Assembly (NCBI RefSeq): GCF_900100785.1
Contig: NZ_FNCP01000021.1
Span: forward strand, 1-64,000
Source of the DNA: Desulfosporosinus hippei DSM 8344
GTDB taxonomy: Bacteria; Bacillota; Desulfitobacteriia; Desulfitobacteriales; Desulfitobacteriaceae
Direction of reading: 5' to 3'
DNA length: 64,000 nucleotides
In this document: in pieces, positions 9,642 to 18,194 of the stretch
How positions within the stretch are numbered: position 1 is the first letter of the stretch
How the letters are laid out: each line of letters begins with the position of its first letter
Program-made: the position numbers and the translations under genes
The notes under the pieces: model-generated
Database searches by the model: none
What the model was told of the DNA's origin: nothing
What the model saw: the letters and a program-made list of their open reading frames with translations, nothing else

Positions 9642-9698
9642 ATCAGGTCTAGTATTCTTAAGAGTGTCTTAGGGGCTTTCAAAGTAAAAGGAATAAAT

Positions 9699-9722
9699 AT
9701 GGCATGTCGGCAAACCCTATAG
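9699..9722 (+). other. Possible 7-codon upstream ORF
   Basis: AAAAGGAATAAAT precedes an ATG that opens a seven-codon frame (MACRQTL) ending in TAG at 9720-9722, 35 bp before the start of the DUF3793 gene. A leader-peptide role is possible but unproven. Confidence 0.3.
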
Positions 9723-9757
9723 TATGGACTAGGAAATACTTTTCAAAGGAGATCGAC

Positions 9758-10384
9758 ATGCTGGAGCAGTTAGAACATGGAGTAGATATCACACATCTGG
9801 CTGACCTCATAGCCTGGGCCAACGATAGCACTTCTCAGAAAAAGCGCCTTTTTCTCATAGAAAATCTTGCCCCTCTTGTCCTGAGAATAAAACCTTCAGT
9901 ACTTATGAATGTGTCCTATAATGATCAAGTGGACTGGAGTAAATTCAAGATCCTATTTACTCGTCCTAAGGCACTGCAGATTAGGGAAATTCGGAAACTT
10001 AATGGACAGCTGCAAGTAATGTTTTATCAAAAGGATCTCTTGGATTCCGTATTAAGTCAAAGAGCTATTCAACAATTCCTGCGATCTTTGAGCTATCCAA
10101 CGCAATATTCATTAGACAGCTATTTGCAAGTCTTGAAGCATAGGATCTTATCCCGTAAATTCCCTCATGAAATCGGGGTTTTCTTGGGCTATCCCTTAAA
10201 AGACGTTTTAGGGTTCATGGGACTTCAACCCCTTCCTTACAAAAGAACTCAGGGCTGGCGGATCTATGGAGATGAAAGACCTTCAGATGAAGTCTATGAA
10301 AACTATCGAACAGCTCGTCGTATGATGAGAGAATTAGTCGAGCATATTGGTGATGACGGACAACAGAATGCCATAAGAAAGTGA
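9758..10384 (+). CDS. DUF3793 family protein
   Basis: The 208-residue product matches the DUF3793 pattern of clostridial proteins: a hydrophilic N-terminal half, then FPHEIGVFLGYPLKDVLGFMG and GWRIYGDERPSDEVY. The family often occurs near iron or redox genes, but no biochemical role is known. I choose ATG 9758 because AAAGGAGATCGAC precedes it; the frame opens earlier at 9704 without a ribosome site. The next gene begins directly after its stop, so they are coupled. Confidence 0.8.
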   Translation: MLEQLEHGVDITHLADLIAWANDSTSQKKRLFLIENLAPLVLRIKPSVLMNVSYNDQVDWSKFKILFTRPKALQIREIRKLNGQLQVMFYQKDLLDSVLSQRAIQQFLRSLSYPTQYSLDSYLQVLKHRILSRKFPHEIGVFLGYPLKDVLGFMGLQPLPYKRTQGWRIYGDERPSDEVYENYRTARRMMRELVEHIGDDGQQNAIRK

Positions 10385-10597
10385 GTGTTAAGGATGAATT
10401 ACAAATGTCCATACTGCCATACTGTCCATAGCGGAATAGAGTGGGACTCAGTCACCTTAAAAGAGTTAGGGCAAGATAAAATCAACGATTTTAGTGACAA
10501 TGACATTGAGTCAATCGAAATGAGTATCCCCGGCTATCACTACATATGCCCCAGTTGTGGTGCAGACACGGCAATCAGCGAGATTAAAAGCGTATAG
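10385..10597 (+). CDS. Small zinc-ribbon-like protein
   Basis: The 70-residue product has two CxxC pairs, CPYC near the N-terminus and CPSC near the C-terminus, spaced as in a zinc ribbon. The middle is acidic. The GTG at 10385 directly follows the DUF3793 stop; an in-frame ATG at 10394 is an equally likely start. The pairing suggests a common role with DUF3793, which remains unknown. Confidence 0.6.
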   Translation: MLRMNYKCPYCHTVHSGIEWDSVTLKELGQDKINDFSDNDIESIEMSIPGYHYICPSCGADTAISEIKSV

Positions 10598-10622
10598 CTC
10601 TGTTTAAACAATCCTTGTTAGA

Positions 10623-10668
10623 CAAAAACCTTTGTTATTATCTTTAGGTAGATAAGCAAAGGTTTTTG
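10623..10668 (+). terminator. Terminator of the DUF3793 operon
   Basis: The inverted repeat CAAAAACCTTTG / CAAAGGTTTTTG flanks a 22-nt loop just after the zinc-ribbon gene. The rest of the roughly 395-bp gap up to the rubrerythrin gene shows only that gene's promoter region. Confidence 0.7.
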
Positions 10669-10893
10669 ATATTAATACGGAGATTTTATATCATGCTTTT
10701 GGCACTTTATAATGTTGCCTATGGAACTGGTAATATTTCATGGCGTCAAATATTATTATAAAGTATTCGCTTATCGATAACCCACTTAGAATTCAAACAC
10801 CCAAATCTCTTATCTTTTCTTATCCAGCAAATCATCCCTTGAAGCATTAGCAAGCCCGACCAAAAAAGATTAAAAAAATTTTCAGAAAGACTC

Positions 10894-10921
10894 TTGACTT
10901 TTATAATAATTATAATATAAT
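10894..10921 (+). promoter_or_regulatory. SigA-type promoter with embedded perfect PerR box
   Basis: A -35 box TTGACT (10894-10899) and -10 box TATAAT (10916-10921) are separated by 16 bp. The spacer contains TTATAATAATTATAA at 10901-10915, an exact match to the Bacillus Per box TTATAATnATTATAA. The arrangement predicts repression by PerR binding between the promoter elements and derepression by peroxide. Confidence 0.85.
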
Positions 10922-10993
10922 AATAAATGTAAAGAGCGCAAGCGATTAACAAACAATAAAGATAAAACATTTAAAAAGGAGAGGAAGTTAATA

Positions 10994-11539
10994 ATGAAAA
11001 AATTTGTATGCGGTATCTGCGGTTACATCCATGAGGGAAATGAGGCTCCTGACAATTGCCCACAATGTAAGGCTCAAAAAGATAAGTTTGCTGAAAAAGT
11101 CGAAGGAGTTCTGCAATGGGCAGATGAGCATAAAGTAGGAATAGCTCAAGGGGTTGACCCGGAAGTCATCGAAGGGTTAAGAGCTAATTTCGTTGGCGAA
11201 TGTACAGAAGTTGGCATGTACCTAGCTATGAGCCGTCAAGCGGATAGAGAAGGTTTTCCTGAAGTTGCTGAAGCTTACAAACGAATTGCCTGGGAAGAAG
11301 CCGAGCATGCCGCCAAATTTGCTGAACTATTAGGTGAAGTTGTGGATGCTGATACCAAGAAAAATCTTCAGGTACGAGTTGATGCAGAATATGGTGCAAC
11401 TCAAGGGAAGAAAGATCTTGCTACTTTAGCTAAAAAGCTCAATTTAGATGCAATTCATGATACTGTTCATGAAATGTGTAAAGATGAAGCACGACACGGT
11501 AAGGCCTTTAAAGGATTGCTTGACCGCTATTTCAAATAA
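10994..11539 (+). CDS. rbr: Reverse rubrerythrin
   Basis: The 181-residue protein has an N-terminal rubredoxin-like domain (Cys 6, 9, 22, 25) followed by a ferritin-like diiron domain with EAEH and DEARH helices, the order that defines reverse rubrerythrin. The family is an NADH- or rubredoxin-linked peroxidase used by strict anaerobes against H2O2 and O2. AAAAGGAGAGG lies upstream of the ATG. The gene stands alone, with a PerR-boxed promoter and a terminator. In clostridia such as C. acetobutylicum, homologues are PerR-repressed, which agrees with the sequence. Confidence 0.95.
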   Translation: MKKFVCGICGYIHEGNEAPDNCPQCKAQKDKFAEKVEGVLQWADEHKVGIAQGVDPEVIEGLRANFVGECTEVGMYLAMSRQADREGFPEVAEAYKRIAWEEAEHAAKFAELLGEVVDADTKKNLQVRVDAEYGATQGKKDLATLAKKLNLDAIHDTVHEMCKDEARHGKAFKGLLDRYFK

Positions 11540-11553
11540 TAGATAGTTTCACA

Positions 11554-11583
11554 AAAGCACGCCGAAATAAATCGGCGTGCTTT
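11554..11583 (+). terminator. Bidirectional terminator between rubrerythrin and trpF
   Basis: A perfect 12-bp stem (AAAGCACGCCGA / TCGGCGTGCTTT) with a 6-nt loop lies 15 bp after the rubrerythrin stop. It also sits 46 bp past the stop of trpF on the other strand and probably ends both transcripts. Confidence 0.85.
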
Positions 11584-11628
11584 CTTATTATGCTTTGCCT
11601 GGTCATCCCAGCAGTTTTCCCGGTATGT

Positions 11629-12243
11629 TTAGGCTCTTTGCCTGATCAATGACACGATTTCTCTTATTTTGGCTTTATCCTTAAACCCAGCGTTTTCAAC
11701 CCCACTGCTTATGTCTACACCAAAGGGCTCGACAGCCTTTATGGCCTGCAAAACATTAGAGCAGTTTAAGCCACCGGCCAGAAAAAATGGAGCTTTGACT
11801 CCGTCGATAATAGTCCAATCAAATGTTTCTCCCGTTCCTCCTGGGCTTTTAGCGGAATAGGTATCAAACAAGAGGTATTTGCAGTCCATTGTCTCCACAG
11901 CTTTAAGATCAGCTGGGGAACGCACTCGGACTGCTTTGATAACCGGTTTTGAGCTTTTTGCCCTAAGTTGTTCGATATAGGTCTGATTCTCCTTGCCATG
12001 AAGTTGGATCAGATCAATGATACCCTTGGAACAGATATCTAGGATATAGTCAATATTCTCATCCACAAAAACCCCCACGGTTTGGATTTCTTTATCGAGA
12101 AGATTCCTCAAACTATAGGCGCTTTGCGGTGTAATCTTACGTTTACTCTCAGCAAACACAAAGCCCACGTAGTCTGGCTTCACCTCATTAACCGCCTCTA
12201 TATCACACTCTCTGGTCAGTCCGCAAATTTTAATTTTGGTCAT
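11629..12243 (-). CDS. trpF: Phosphoribosylanthranilate isomerase
   Basis: The 204-residue TIM-barrel enzyme begins with KICGLTRECDIEAV, the family signature, and ends with the phosphate-binding FFLAGGLNCSNV and GVDISSGVE segments. It converts phosphoribosylanthranilate to CdRP in tryptophan synthesis. It is the last gene of the aroF-trpEGDCF cluster, 14 bp after trpC. No trpB or trpA follows; a terminator and the convergent rubrerythrin gene come next. Confidence 0.96.
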   Translation of the reverse strand: MTKIKICGLTRECDIEAVNEVKPDYVGFVFAESKRKITPQSAYSLRNLLDKEIQTVGVFVDENIDYILDICSKGIIDLIQLHGKENQTYIEQLRAKSSKPVIKAVRVRSPADLKAVETMDCKYLLFDTYSAKSPGGTGETFDWTIIDGVKAPFFLAGGLNCSNVLQAIKAVEPFGVDISSGVENAGFKDKAKIREIVSLIRQRA

Positions 12244-12257
12244 CCCTCACTCCCCCC

Positions 12258-13034
12258 TTAACCCCTTAGACCCTTCATAACTTCAGCCTTATTATCACTT
12301 CTCATAAATGCTTCGCCAATCAATACAGCATTGACCTTACTTTGGCCCAGGATTTTTATATCTTCTGTTGTTTGAATCCCGCTTTCCGAGACAAGTATCA
12401 CCTCTTTAGGCACCAGATGCCGAAGGGAGATTGTTGTTTGCAAATCAACTTCAAATGTCTTTAAGTTCCGATTATTAATACCGATAATTCGGGCACCGGC
12501 TTGCAAAGCTGACTTAATCTCCGCTTCAGTATGGATTTCTACCAGGGCAGAAAGGCCTAAACTATCAGCAATCTGAATATATTCCCGTAGCTTGTTCGTA
12601 TTAAGTAAGGAGCAGATTAACAGAACTGCCGACGCACCAATGATTTTCGCCTCATAAATTTGGTAACTATCAATTACAAAATCTTTGCGGAGTAGAGGTA
12701 TTTTCACTCGATCTTTAATTTCCGTTAAATATTTATCACTGCCCAAGAAGAATTTTGGTTCTGTCAGTACAGAAATTGCATCAGCGCCGGCTTTTTCATA
12801 TTCTTCAGCTATTCCTACATAATCAAAGGACGCACTAATTATCCCCTTAGACGGGGAGGCTTTTTTCACCTCGCAAATGAAGGCAATGCCTGGATTGACT
12901 AGTCCTTTTTCAAAGGCAAATGGCTTTTCAGACTTAATAGCCAGGGCTGCTTCCCTTATCTCCGCAAATGACTTGCTTGCTCTTAATGTTTTGACTCTTT
13001 CAATGGTATAGAGGACAATTTCATCCAGTATCAT
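12258..13034 (-). CDS. trpC: Indole-3-glycerol phosphate synthase
   Basis: The 258-residue enzyme has the IGPS motif FICEVKKASPSKG near residue 51, with the catalytic Lys, and ILVSESGIQT near the C-terminus. It makes indole-3-glycerol phosphate from CdRP. Its start overlaps the trpD stop by 4 bp, so translation is coupled. The product needs tryptophan synthase (TrpAB), which is not encoded in this window. Confidence 0.96.
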   Translation of the reverse strand: MILDEIVLYTIERVKTLRASKSFAEIREAALAIKSEKPFAFEKGLVNPGIAFICEVKKASPSKGIISASFDYVGIAEEYEKAGADAISVLTEPKFFLGSDKYLTEIKDRVKIPLLRKDFVIDSYQIYEAKIIGASAVLLICSLLNTNKLREYIQIADSLGLSALVEIHTEAEIKSALQAGARIIGINNRNLKTFEVDLQTTISLRHLVPKEVILVSESGIQTTEDIKILGQSKVNAVLIGEAFMRSDNKAEVMKGLRG

Positions 13035-14047
13035 AGCTTTACCTCATTGGACAGGGTAATAAATTTTTCCAGCTGTGCTTTTGCTTTTCCACTGTCGATA
13101 ATCTCTGCGGCCAGCCTGACACAATCGCGGAGAGTCGTATGACTATGAAACATATACAAACAGAGAGCAGTGTTCAGTAAGACAATGTCACGCTTAGGAC
13201 CCTTCTGTCCATTTAAGATATCCAGGGCAATTTGCGCGTTTTCTTCAGGATTTCCTCCCACAAGCTCTGCGGGTGAACACTTTGTAAATCCTAATTGCTC
13301 CGGGTCAAGAAAGAAGCTGTTTAACCTACCTGCAAAGACTTCACAAACAGTGGTTGTGCTGCATAGGGTAACTTCATCCAGACCGTCATGTCCATGCACC
13401 ACCATTGCTCTCTTTACCCCCAGATTTAAAAGCACTCTGGCTAAAGGCTCCACTAAATTCTCGTCGTAAACCCCCAGCAGTTGAGTATTGGCACCGGCAG
13501 GGTTTGCTAAGGGGCCTAAGATATTGAAGAGAGTTCTAATGGCTAATTCCCGCCGAACCGGTGCTGCGTATTTCATGGAGGCATGGTATGTCGGAGCAAA
13601 CATGAAGCATAAGCCAATCTTGCGCAGTATTTCTTCGCTCTTTTCTGCGCTGATGTCAATCTTGACACCTAAAGCTTCCAATAAATCCGCACTTCCGCAT
13701 TTGCTGGAGACAGATCGTCCTCCGTGTTTAGCAACAGGTACTCCGGCAGCAGATACGATCAGAGCACTGATTGTGGAGATATTAAAAGTATTAGCTTCGT
13801 CTCCCCCGGTTCCCACAATATCCAGGACATCCATTTCCGTTTTGAGCTTTGTGCACTTTTCGCGCATGACCATGGCACTGGCTGTTATTTCCTCGATACT
13901 TTCCCCTTTCATTCTCATGGCTGTCAGAAATGATCCTATTTGGGCATTGGTTGCCTCTCCGTTCATGATTTGCTCCATGACAGCTTTTGTGGTTTCCAGA
14001 TCCAAATCTTGTCCGTTAACTATTTTATAAATCGCATTTGTAATCAT
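13031..14047 (-). CDS. trpD: Anthranilate phosphoribosyltransferase
   Basis: The 338-residue protein carries the PRPP-binding motif GTGGDEANTFNIST near residue 80 and KHGGRSVSSKCGSADLLEALG near 107. It transfers phosphoribose to anthranilate. Length is normal. It overlaps trpG by one base at the start and trpC by four bases at the end. Confidence 0.96.
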   Translation of the reverse strand: MITNAIYKIVNGQDLDLETTKAVMEQIMNGEATNAQIGSFLTAMRMKGESIEEITASAMVMREKCTKLKTEMDVLDIVGTGGDEANTFNISTISALIVSAAGVPVAKHGGRSVSSKCGSADLLEALGVKIDISAEKSEEILRKIGLCFMFAPTYHASMKYAAPVRRELAIRTLFNILGPLANPAGANTQLLGVYDENLVEPLARVLLNLGVKRAMVVHGHDGLDEVTLCSTTTVCEVFAGRLNSFFLDPEQLGFTKCSPAELVGGNPEENAQIALDILNGQKGPKRDIVLLNTALCLYMFHSHTTLRDCVRLAAEIIDSGKAKAQLEKFITLSNEVKL

Positions 14048-14625
14048 TATTCTCTGCCCCCTAGGCCAAGAAAGTTGGCTATAATTAGTTTCCCTTTGGG
14101 TGTCAGGATAGATTCCGGATGAAACTGGACGCCATAAACCTCATAATCCCGATGTTTGACCCCCATAATTTCACCGTTCTTATCCTCAGCGATCACTAAA
14201 AGCTCATCCGGGATACCCGATTTTTCGGCAATTAAGGAATGATATCTGGCTGCCTCTATGATCGGAGGGAGCCCTCTGAAGATCTCGTTGCCATTGGCGA
14301 TATGGATTGTGCTCTTTTTGCCGTGCATAACCTTCCGGGCGTGAATTATTTTAGCTCCAAAGGCCTCACAGATCGCCTGATGACCCAAGCATACTCCCAG
14401 GATTGGGGTGGTTTCTTTTAGTTGACTAATGACTTCCTCACAGATCCCTGCGTCAGCAGGAAAACCAGGGCCGGGTGAAATAACAATATGGGTCGCTTTT
14501 AAGGCCTTTATTTCCTGAACACTAAGCTCATCATTGCGCACTACTTTTATATCTTCATTTATTTCTCCAATTAGTTGAAAGAGATTATAGGAAAAACTGT
14601 CATAGTTGTCGATTAATAAGATCAT
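14047..14625 (-). CDS. trpG: Anthranilate synthase glutamine amidotransferase subunit
   Basis: The 192-residue class I amidotransferase has the nucleophile motif GVCLGHQAI near residue 79 and the partner His/Glu in GVQFHPESIL near 170. It supplies ammonia to TrpE. It is not fused to TrpD. The ATG overlaps the trpE stop (TAATG). A homologue could also serve p-aminobenzoate synthesis (PabA), but operon position favours trpG. Confidence 0.95.
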   Translation of the reverse strand: MILLIDNYDSFSYNLFQLIGEINEDIKVVRNDELSVQEIKALKATHIVISPGPGFPADAGICEEVISQLKETTPILGVCLGHQAICEAFGAKIIHARKVMHGKKSTIHIANGNEIFRGLPPIIEAARYHSLIAEKSGIPDELLVIAEDKNGEIMGVKHRDYEVYGVQFHPESILTPKGKLIIANFLGLGGRE

Positions 14626-16091
14626 TAATCCATCACCTCCTGAGAGAGCTTCAAGGCGTTTATCACGGCCATTGCTTTATTTTCACACTCCAGACTTTCA
14701 TTTTCCGGTACACTGTCTGCCACGATACCTGCTCCAGCCTGCACGTAGACTTTATCCTCCTTTTTTACAGCCATTCTGATGGCGATACAAGTGTCCATGT
14801 TGCCGGAAAAGTCGATATAGCCTATAGCGCCACCATAGATTCCCCGGCGAGTATTCTCTAGTTCGTCGATGATTTCACAGGCCCGGATTTTCGGTGCCCC
14901 GGAAAGAGTCCCGGCAGGCAGAACCGACATGATCGCATCCATGGCGTCTTTGCCCTCTCTTATCTCACTGTTCACTTCAGACGCAATGTGCATAACATGG
15001 GAGAAGCGTAAGATTTTTAGATAATTGTTCACTTTGACACTGCCAAATTTGCTGATTCGCCCTAAATCGTTTCTTCCCAAATCCACTAACATGTTGTGCT
15101 CACTGAGTTCCTTTTCATCCTCCATCAATTCCTGCTCAATCTGTTTATCTTCTTCTTCATTAGCTCCTCTGGGCCTGGTTCCGGCTAAGGGAAAAGTAGC
15201 CAATTTTCCATTTTGAAGCTTGACTAGAGTTTCCGGTGATGTCCCGGCTATCTCAATATCTTTGGTTTTAATAAAAAACATATAGGGAGAAGGATTCGTC
15301 GTTCTCAATACTCTGTAGGTGTCCATTAGGCTGCCGGTCATTTCAGCTTTAAAACGCCTGGACAATACAACTTGGAATATATCCCCATCAATGATATATT
15401 CTTTCGCTTTTCTGACCATCTCTTGATATTCACTTCGAGTAATATCAGGTTGAATTTCAGACTTTAAGAGAGGCTTATTAAGGACTTCAGTAACGTTTTG
15501 CTTAATTAATTTAATAATGTTATCGATTTCAAAGCTTGCTTTGCGATAACCTTCTTCTAAAGCATCTGTTCTAATATTAATGATGATATTGATCTTTTGT
15601 TTCAAGTGATCATAGGCGATGACCTTATCAAAAAGCATTAATTCCAGGTCATTAAAGTGATCTTCATCCCTGTTTTTAGGTTGCAGGGTCTTTTCGAAGT
15701 ATTTAATATAATCATAAGCAAAATAGCCCACAAATCCCCCGGTAAAGGGTGGTAGAAAGTCAAAGCTGGGGGATTTATACTGGGCCAAGATTTCCCTGAC
15801 TACTGCTGTTGGGTCTTGTCCCCTCAACTTGATAATAGTCCCATTGTCAATTTCGATATTATTATCCTTGCAAGTAACCTGGGTCACCGGGTCAAACCCT
15901 AAAAACGAGTATCTGCCCCAGACCTCACCCCCCTCAACACTTTCCAAGAGATAATAGCGGTGACTGATAGAATTGATAGCTTTTAGTAAGGCGATGGGAG
16001 TTTTGATATCGGCATATATCTCTCGGGAAACGGGGATTATTGTATACCCTGGAGCGATGATTTTTGCTTGCTCTAAGCTTGGTCTTAACAT
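14625..16091 (-). CDS. trpE: Anthranilate synthase component I
   Basis: The 488-residue chorismate-binding enzyme contains DIFQVVLSRRF, PSPYMFF, the LAGTRPRG block and the C-terminal GAIGYIDFSGNMDTCIAIR. The start at ATG 16091 is chosen because AAGGAG lies eight bases upstream; a longer frame to 16163 would run into the leader terminator. The gene is preceded by a tryptophan T-box leader, so transcription into trpE should depend on uncharged tRNA-Trp. Confidence 0.96.
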   Translation of the reverse strand: MLRPSLEQAKIIAPGYTIIPVSREIYADIKTPIALLKAINSISHRYYLLESVEGGEVWGRYSFLGFDPVTQVTCKDNNIEIDNGTIIKLRGQDPTAVVREILAQYKSPSFDFLPPFTGGFVGYFAYDYIKYFEKTLQPKNRDEDHFNDLELMLFDKVIAYDHLKQKINIIINIRTDALEEGYRKASFEIDNIIKLIKQNVTEVLNKPLLKSEIQPDITRSEYQEMVRKAKEYIIDGDIFQVVLSRRFKAEMTGSLMDTYRVLRTTNPSPYMFFIKTKDIEIAGTSPETLVKLQNGKLATFPLAGTRPRGANEEEDKQIEQELMEDEKELSEHNMLVDLGRNDLGRISKFGSVKVNNYLKILRFSHVMHIASEVNSEIREGKDAMDAIMSVLPAGTLSGAPKIRACEIIDELENTRRGIYGGAIGYIDFSGNMDTCIAIRMAVKKEDKVYVQAGAGIVADSVPENESLECENKAMAVINALKLSQEVMD

Positions 16092-16142
16092 ATGATTTAC
16101 TCCTTTCTCTTCTAATCTTTGCTTGAATGCGTTTGACTGAAT

Positions 16143-16412
16143 AAAAAAACTCGCCCTTGACAATCAATTGTCAAGGGCGAGCAAATTACTGACTCACGGT
16201 ACCACCTTGCTTTGCCGACATTTCGTCGGCAATCTTCAAAGAATACTAACATATTCCTCACATCTTAACGCTTGTGCTGCGTCACAGGGTACTCCGGAAA
16301 AATCCGTTTCATTGCGCCCTCAGCGGTCCATTTGCTATACTGCGTTCTGCAGGTTCTCAGCTTCTCCTGCTCTCTGTAAGTGCACGAAATAACGTTATCT
16401 CCGCTTCAATGG
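16143..16412 (-). promoter_or_regulatory. T-box leader, Trp specifier, upstream of trpE
   Basis: On the minus strand the T-box sequence GGTGGTACCGTGAGTC (around 16192-16206) precedes a very strong terminator (CTCGCCCTTGACAAT / ATTGTCAAGGGCGAG, 16150-16181) and a T-run at 16143-16149. Upstream stem I shows an AGAGA loop. The specifier TGG (16330-16328) is followed by A, and flanking GCGG/CCGC pair. This predicts antitermination when tRNA-Trp is uncharged. The 5' end is approximate, and no clear promoter is visible between it and aroF, so readthrough from aroF is likely. Confidence 0.9.
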
Positions 16413-16439
16413 TTTATAGCTTTATTTAAGTTTTTGAGT

Positions 16440-17456
16440 TTAGATACCAGCCTTTCCTTCAAAGGCTGCTCTCTTCTTTAGATCCTTCATCAGAGAGTCA
16501 AACTGTTCTAAATCTAGGGTCTGGGCACCATCACTTAAGGCTTTGGCAGGGTTATAATGGGTCTCGATCATAACACCGTCGGCCCCAACGGCAAGGGCAG
16601 CCTTAGATAAGGGGGCAACCAAACTACGAATTCCCGCCGCATGGCTGGGGTCAATAATTACCGGCAGATGTGATTTCTGTTTTAAAAGTGGAACTGCAGA
16701 AATATCCAAAGTATTTCTTGTCATAGTTTCAAAGGTGCGTACTCCTCTTTCACATAATATGATCTGTGAGTTTCCTTCAGACATAATATATTCTGCACTC
16801 ATTAAAAATTCCTCAATGGTATTGCATAAGCCTCTTTTCAGCAAAACCGGCTTTTTTGACCGTCCGACTTCCTTGAGCAGATCAAAATTTTGCATATTGC
16901 GCGCACCAATCTGAATGACGTCTACTTCCTCAAACAAGGGCAATTGTGTCTGATTCATGATCTCTGTAACAATAGGCAATCCGGTTTCTTGCTTAGCAGT
17001 CAGCAGAAACTTAATACCTGTTTCTTGTAGTCCCTGGAAGGCATAAGGGGAGGTTCGAGGTTTAAAGGCACCTCCCCTTAATAATGTCGCCCCACTTTCC
17101 TTGACGGATTTGGCAATTTGGACGATCTGTTCCTCACTCTCAACTGAACAGGGACCGGATATAACTTGAAAGAATCTCTCTCCGAAGGTTATATTGCCTA
17201 CTTTAACTAGGGTATCTTCCGGATGGACGGTACGATTTACTGCCTTATAGGGCTCAGTCACTCGCTTGCCGTATTCCACAATTTCGTTAGTTTGAACAAT
17301 AAAATCCAGATCTATTTTGGCGGTGTTGCCAATCAGACATACGACAGTATGCTCCGTTCCTGTGCTTATAAAGGTGGAATATCCCTCTGCTTCAATCTTT
17401 TCAACGAACAGGTTTATCTGCTCTGGCGAAACATTCTGCTTTAGTACAAAGACCAT
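16440..17456 (-). CDS. aroF: 3-deoxy-7-phosphoheptulonate (DAHP) synthase, AroF/AroG beta type
   Basis: The 338-residue protein has an N-terminal ferredoxin-like regulatory domain of about 70 residues, as in the Thermotoga-type enzyme, then the catalytic barrel with SGPCSVES near residue 100 and KPRTSPYAFQGLQ near 126. It condenses PEP and erythrose 4-phosphate, the first step of the shikimate pathway. AGAGGTGAT precedes the ATG. It heads the tryptophan cluster and has its own Trp-specific T-box leader, so it probably supplies chorismate chiefly for tryptophan. Confidence 0.95.
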   Translation of the reverse strand: MVFVLKQNVSPEQINLFVEKIEAEGYSTFISTGTEHTVVCLIGNTAKIDLDFIVQTNEIVEYGKRVTEPYKAVNRTVHPEDTLVKVGNITFGERFFQVISGPCSVESEEQIVQIAKSVKESGATLLRGGAFKPRTSPYAFQGLQETGIKFLLTAKQETGLPIVTEIMNQTQLPLFEEVDVIQIGARNMQNFDLLKEVGRSKKPVLLKRGLCNTIEEFLMSAEYIMSEGNSQIILCERGVRTFETMTRNTLDISAVPLLKQKSHLPVIIDPSHAAGIRSLVAPLSKAALAVGADGVMIETHYNPAKALSDGAQTLDLEQFDSLMKDLKKRAAFEGKAGI

Positions 17457-17559
17457 CCAATATCACCTCTTGCTAACAATGTGAAAACTCCTTTCATCTC
17501 CTAAAATTCGTTTCTCATTCCTATAGGTGACGGTTAGCTGTATGAGTGTTGGCTCGTAA

Positions 17560-17843
17560 AAAAAACAAAAAAGCTTCTGTCCCCATAAAGGGACAAAAGC
17601 TTTTAAACTTCTGCGATACCACCCTAGTTGACGACCCAAAAAATCGCCCACTCATTTTGCATACCATCATATGCACCCCACTGATAACGGACGGGGTTCC
17701 CGTCAACGTCTACTCCTGCCCAGCAGTTTCAAGTTGCCCTCACAAGCCCATTCGGAAAAATCTATGCTGCTGCAATCTCACCGCCTGCAACTCTCTAAAT
17801 ACACCCGACTTCTCGTACTTCTCTTGTTCAAAGGTTTTATGTT
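17560..17843 (-). promoter_or_regulatory. T-box leader, probable Trp specifier, upstream of aroF
   Basis: The minus strand reads AGGGTGGTATCGCAGAAG (around 17610-17627), then a terminator hairpin (AAAAGCTTTTGTCCC / GGGGACAGAAGCTTTT, 17569-17604) and a T-run. Stem I contains AGAGAG. In the position equivalent to the trpE leader, TGG lies at 17750-17748, followed by G and then GCTTGTGAGGG, whose CTTGT pairs with an upstream ACAAG. The specifier call depends on this alignment but agrees with the trpE leader. Confidence 0.85.
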
Positions 17844-17849
17844 TAAGAA

Positions 17850-17878
17850 ATTCTATCCTGTTATAGAGGATCTGTCAA
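17850..17878 (-). promoter_or_regulatory. SigA-type promoter for the aroF-trp leader
   Basis: TTGACA at 17878-17873 and TAGAAT at 17855-17850 are separated by exactly 17 bp. Transcription would start near 17843, just before the T-box stem I. Confidence 0.8.
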
Positions 17879-18038
17879 GCAAAGATTACATTCATGTTGT
17901 TAATTAGTTAATCAGTTGATCAGTGATATAACTTATCGGGGTACTAATCGTCGATAAATAATACCGTTCGCTTACTTCAATAAAATCTGCTAAACTATTT
18001 TTATACTTAAAATTTTCCAAAGCTAGTCTCTAGCAGGA

Positions 18039-18101
18039 TTGTGCAAAGATAATTTGAGAATATGATACTAAACAATCACCATGTACACAATATACATGGT
18101 G
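18039..18101 (+). promoter_or_regulatory. Putative ilvE promoter with downstream palindrome
   Basis: A possible promoter TTGTGC-16 bp-TATGAT (18039-18066) is followed by a perfect 9-bp inverted repeat, CACCATGTA / TACATGGTG, at 18077-18101. The palindrome would lie just after the start site, where an operator could act. The rest of the region from 17880 to 18194 is AT-rich, with no other recognisable element. Confidence 0.45.
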
Positions 18102-18194
18102 TTTCAGCAAAATTCTTGCTCCTCTGGTATTGAAGAACTAACTTTCAAGGATTATGATTTAGTAGGTACATAAATGAGTTTTGGAGGCATAGTT

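Noticed and set aside
9328-9682. Overlapping 63-95 codon frames on both strands in the GC-rich element
   Set aside because: No starts with ribosome sites and no domain; open frames are expected in GC-rich folded DNA. The hairpin structure explains the region better.
10746-10970. 74-codon minus-strand frame upstream of rubrerythrin
   Set aside because: It covers the rubrerythrin promoter and PerR box, has no ribosome site, and its residue pattern looks like translated AT-rich DNA.
17671-17907. Plus-strand frames through the aroF leader
   Set aside because: They run antisense through conserved T-box elements.
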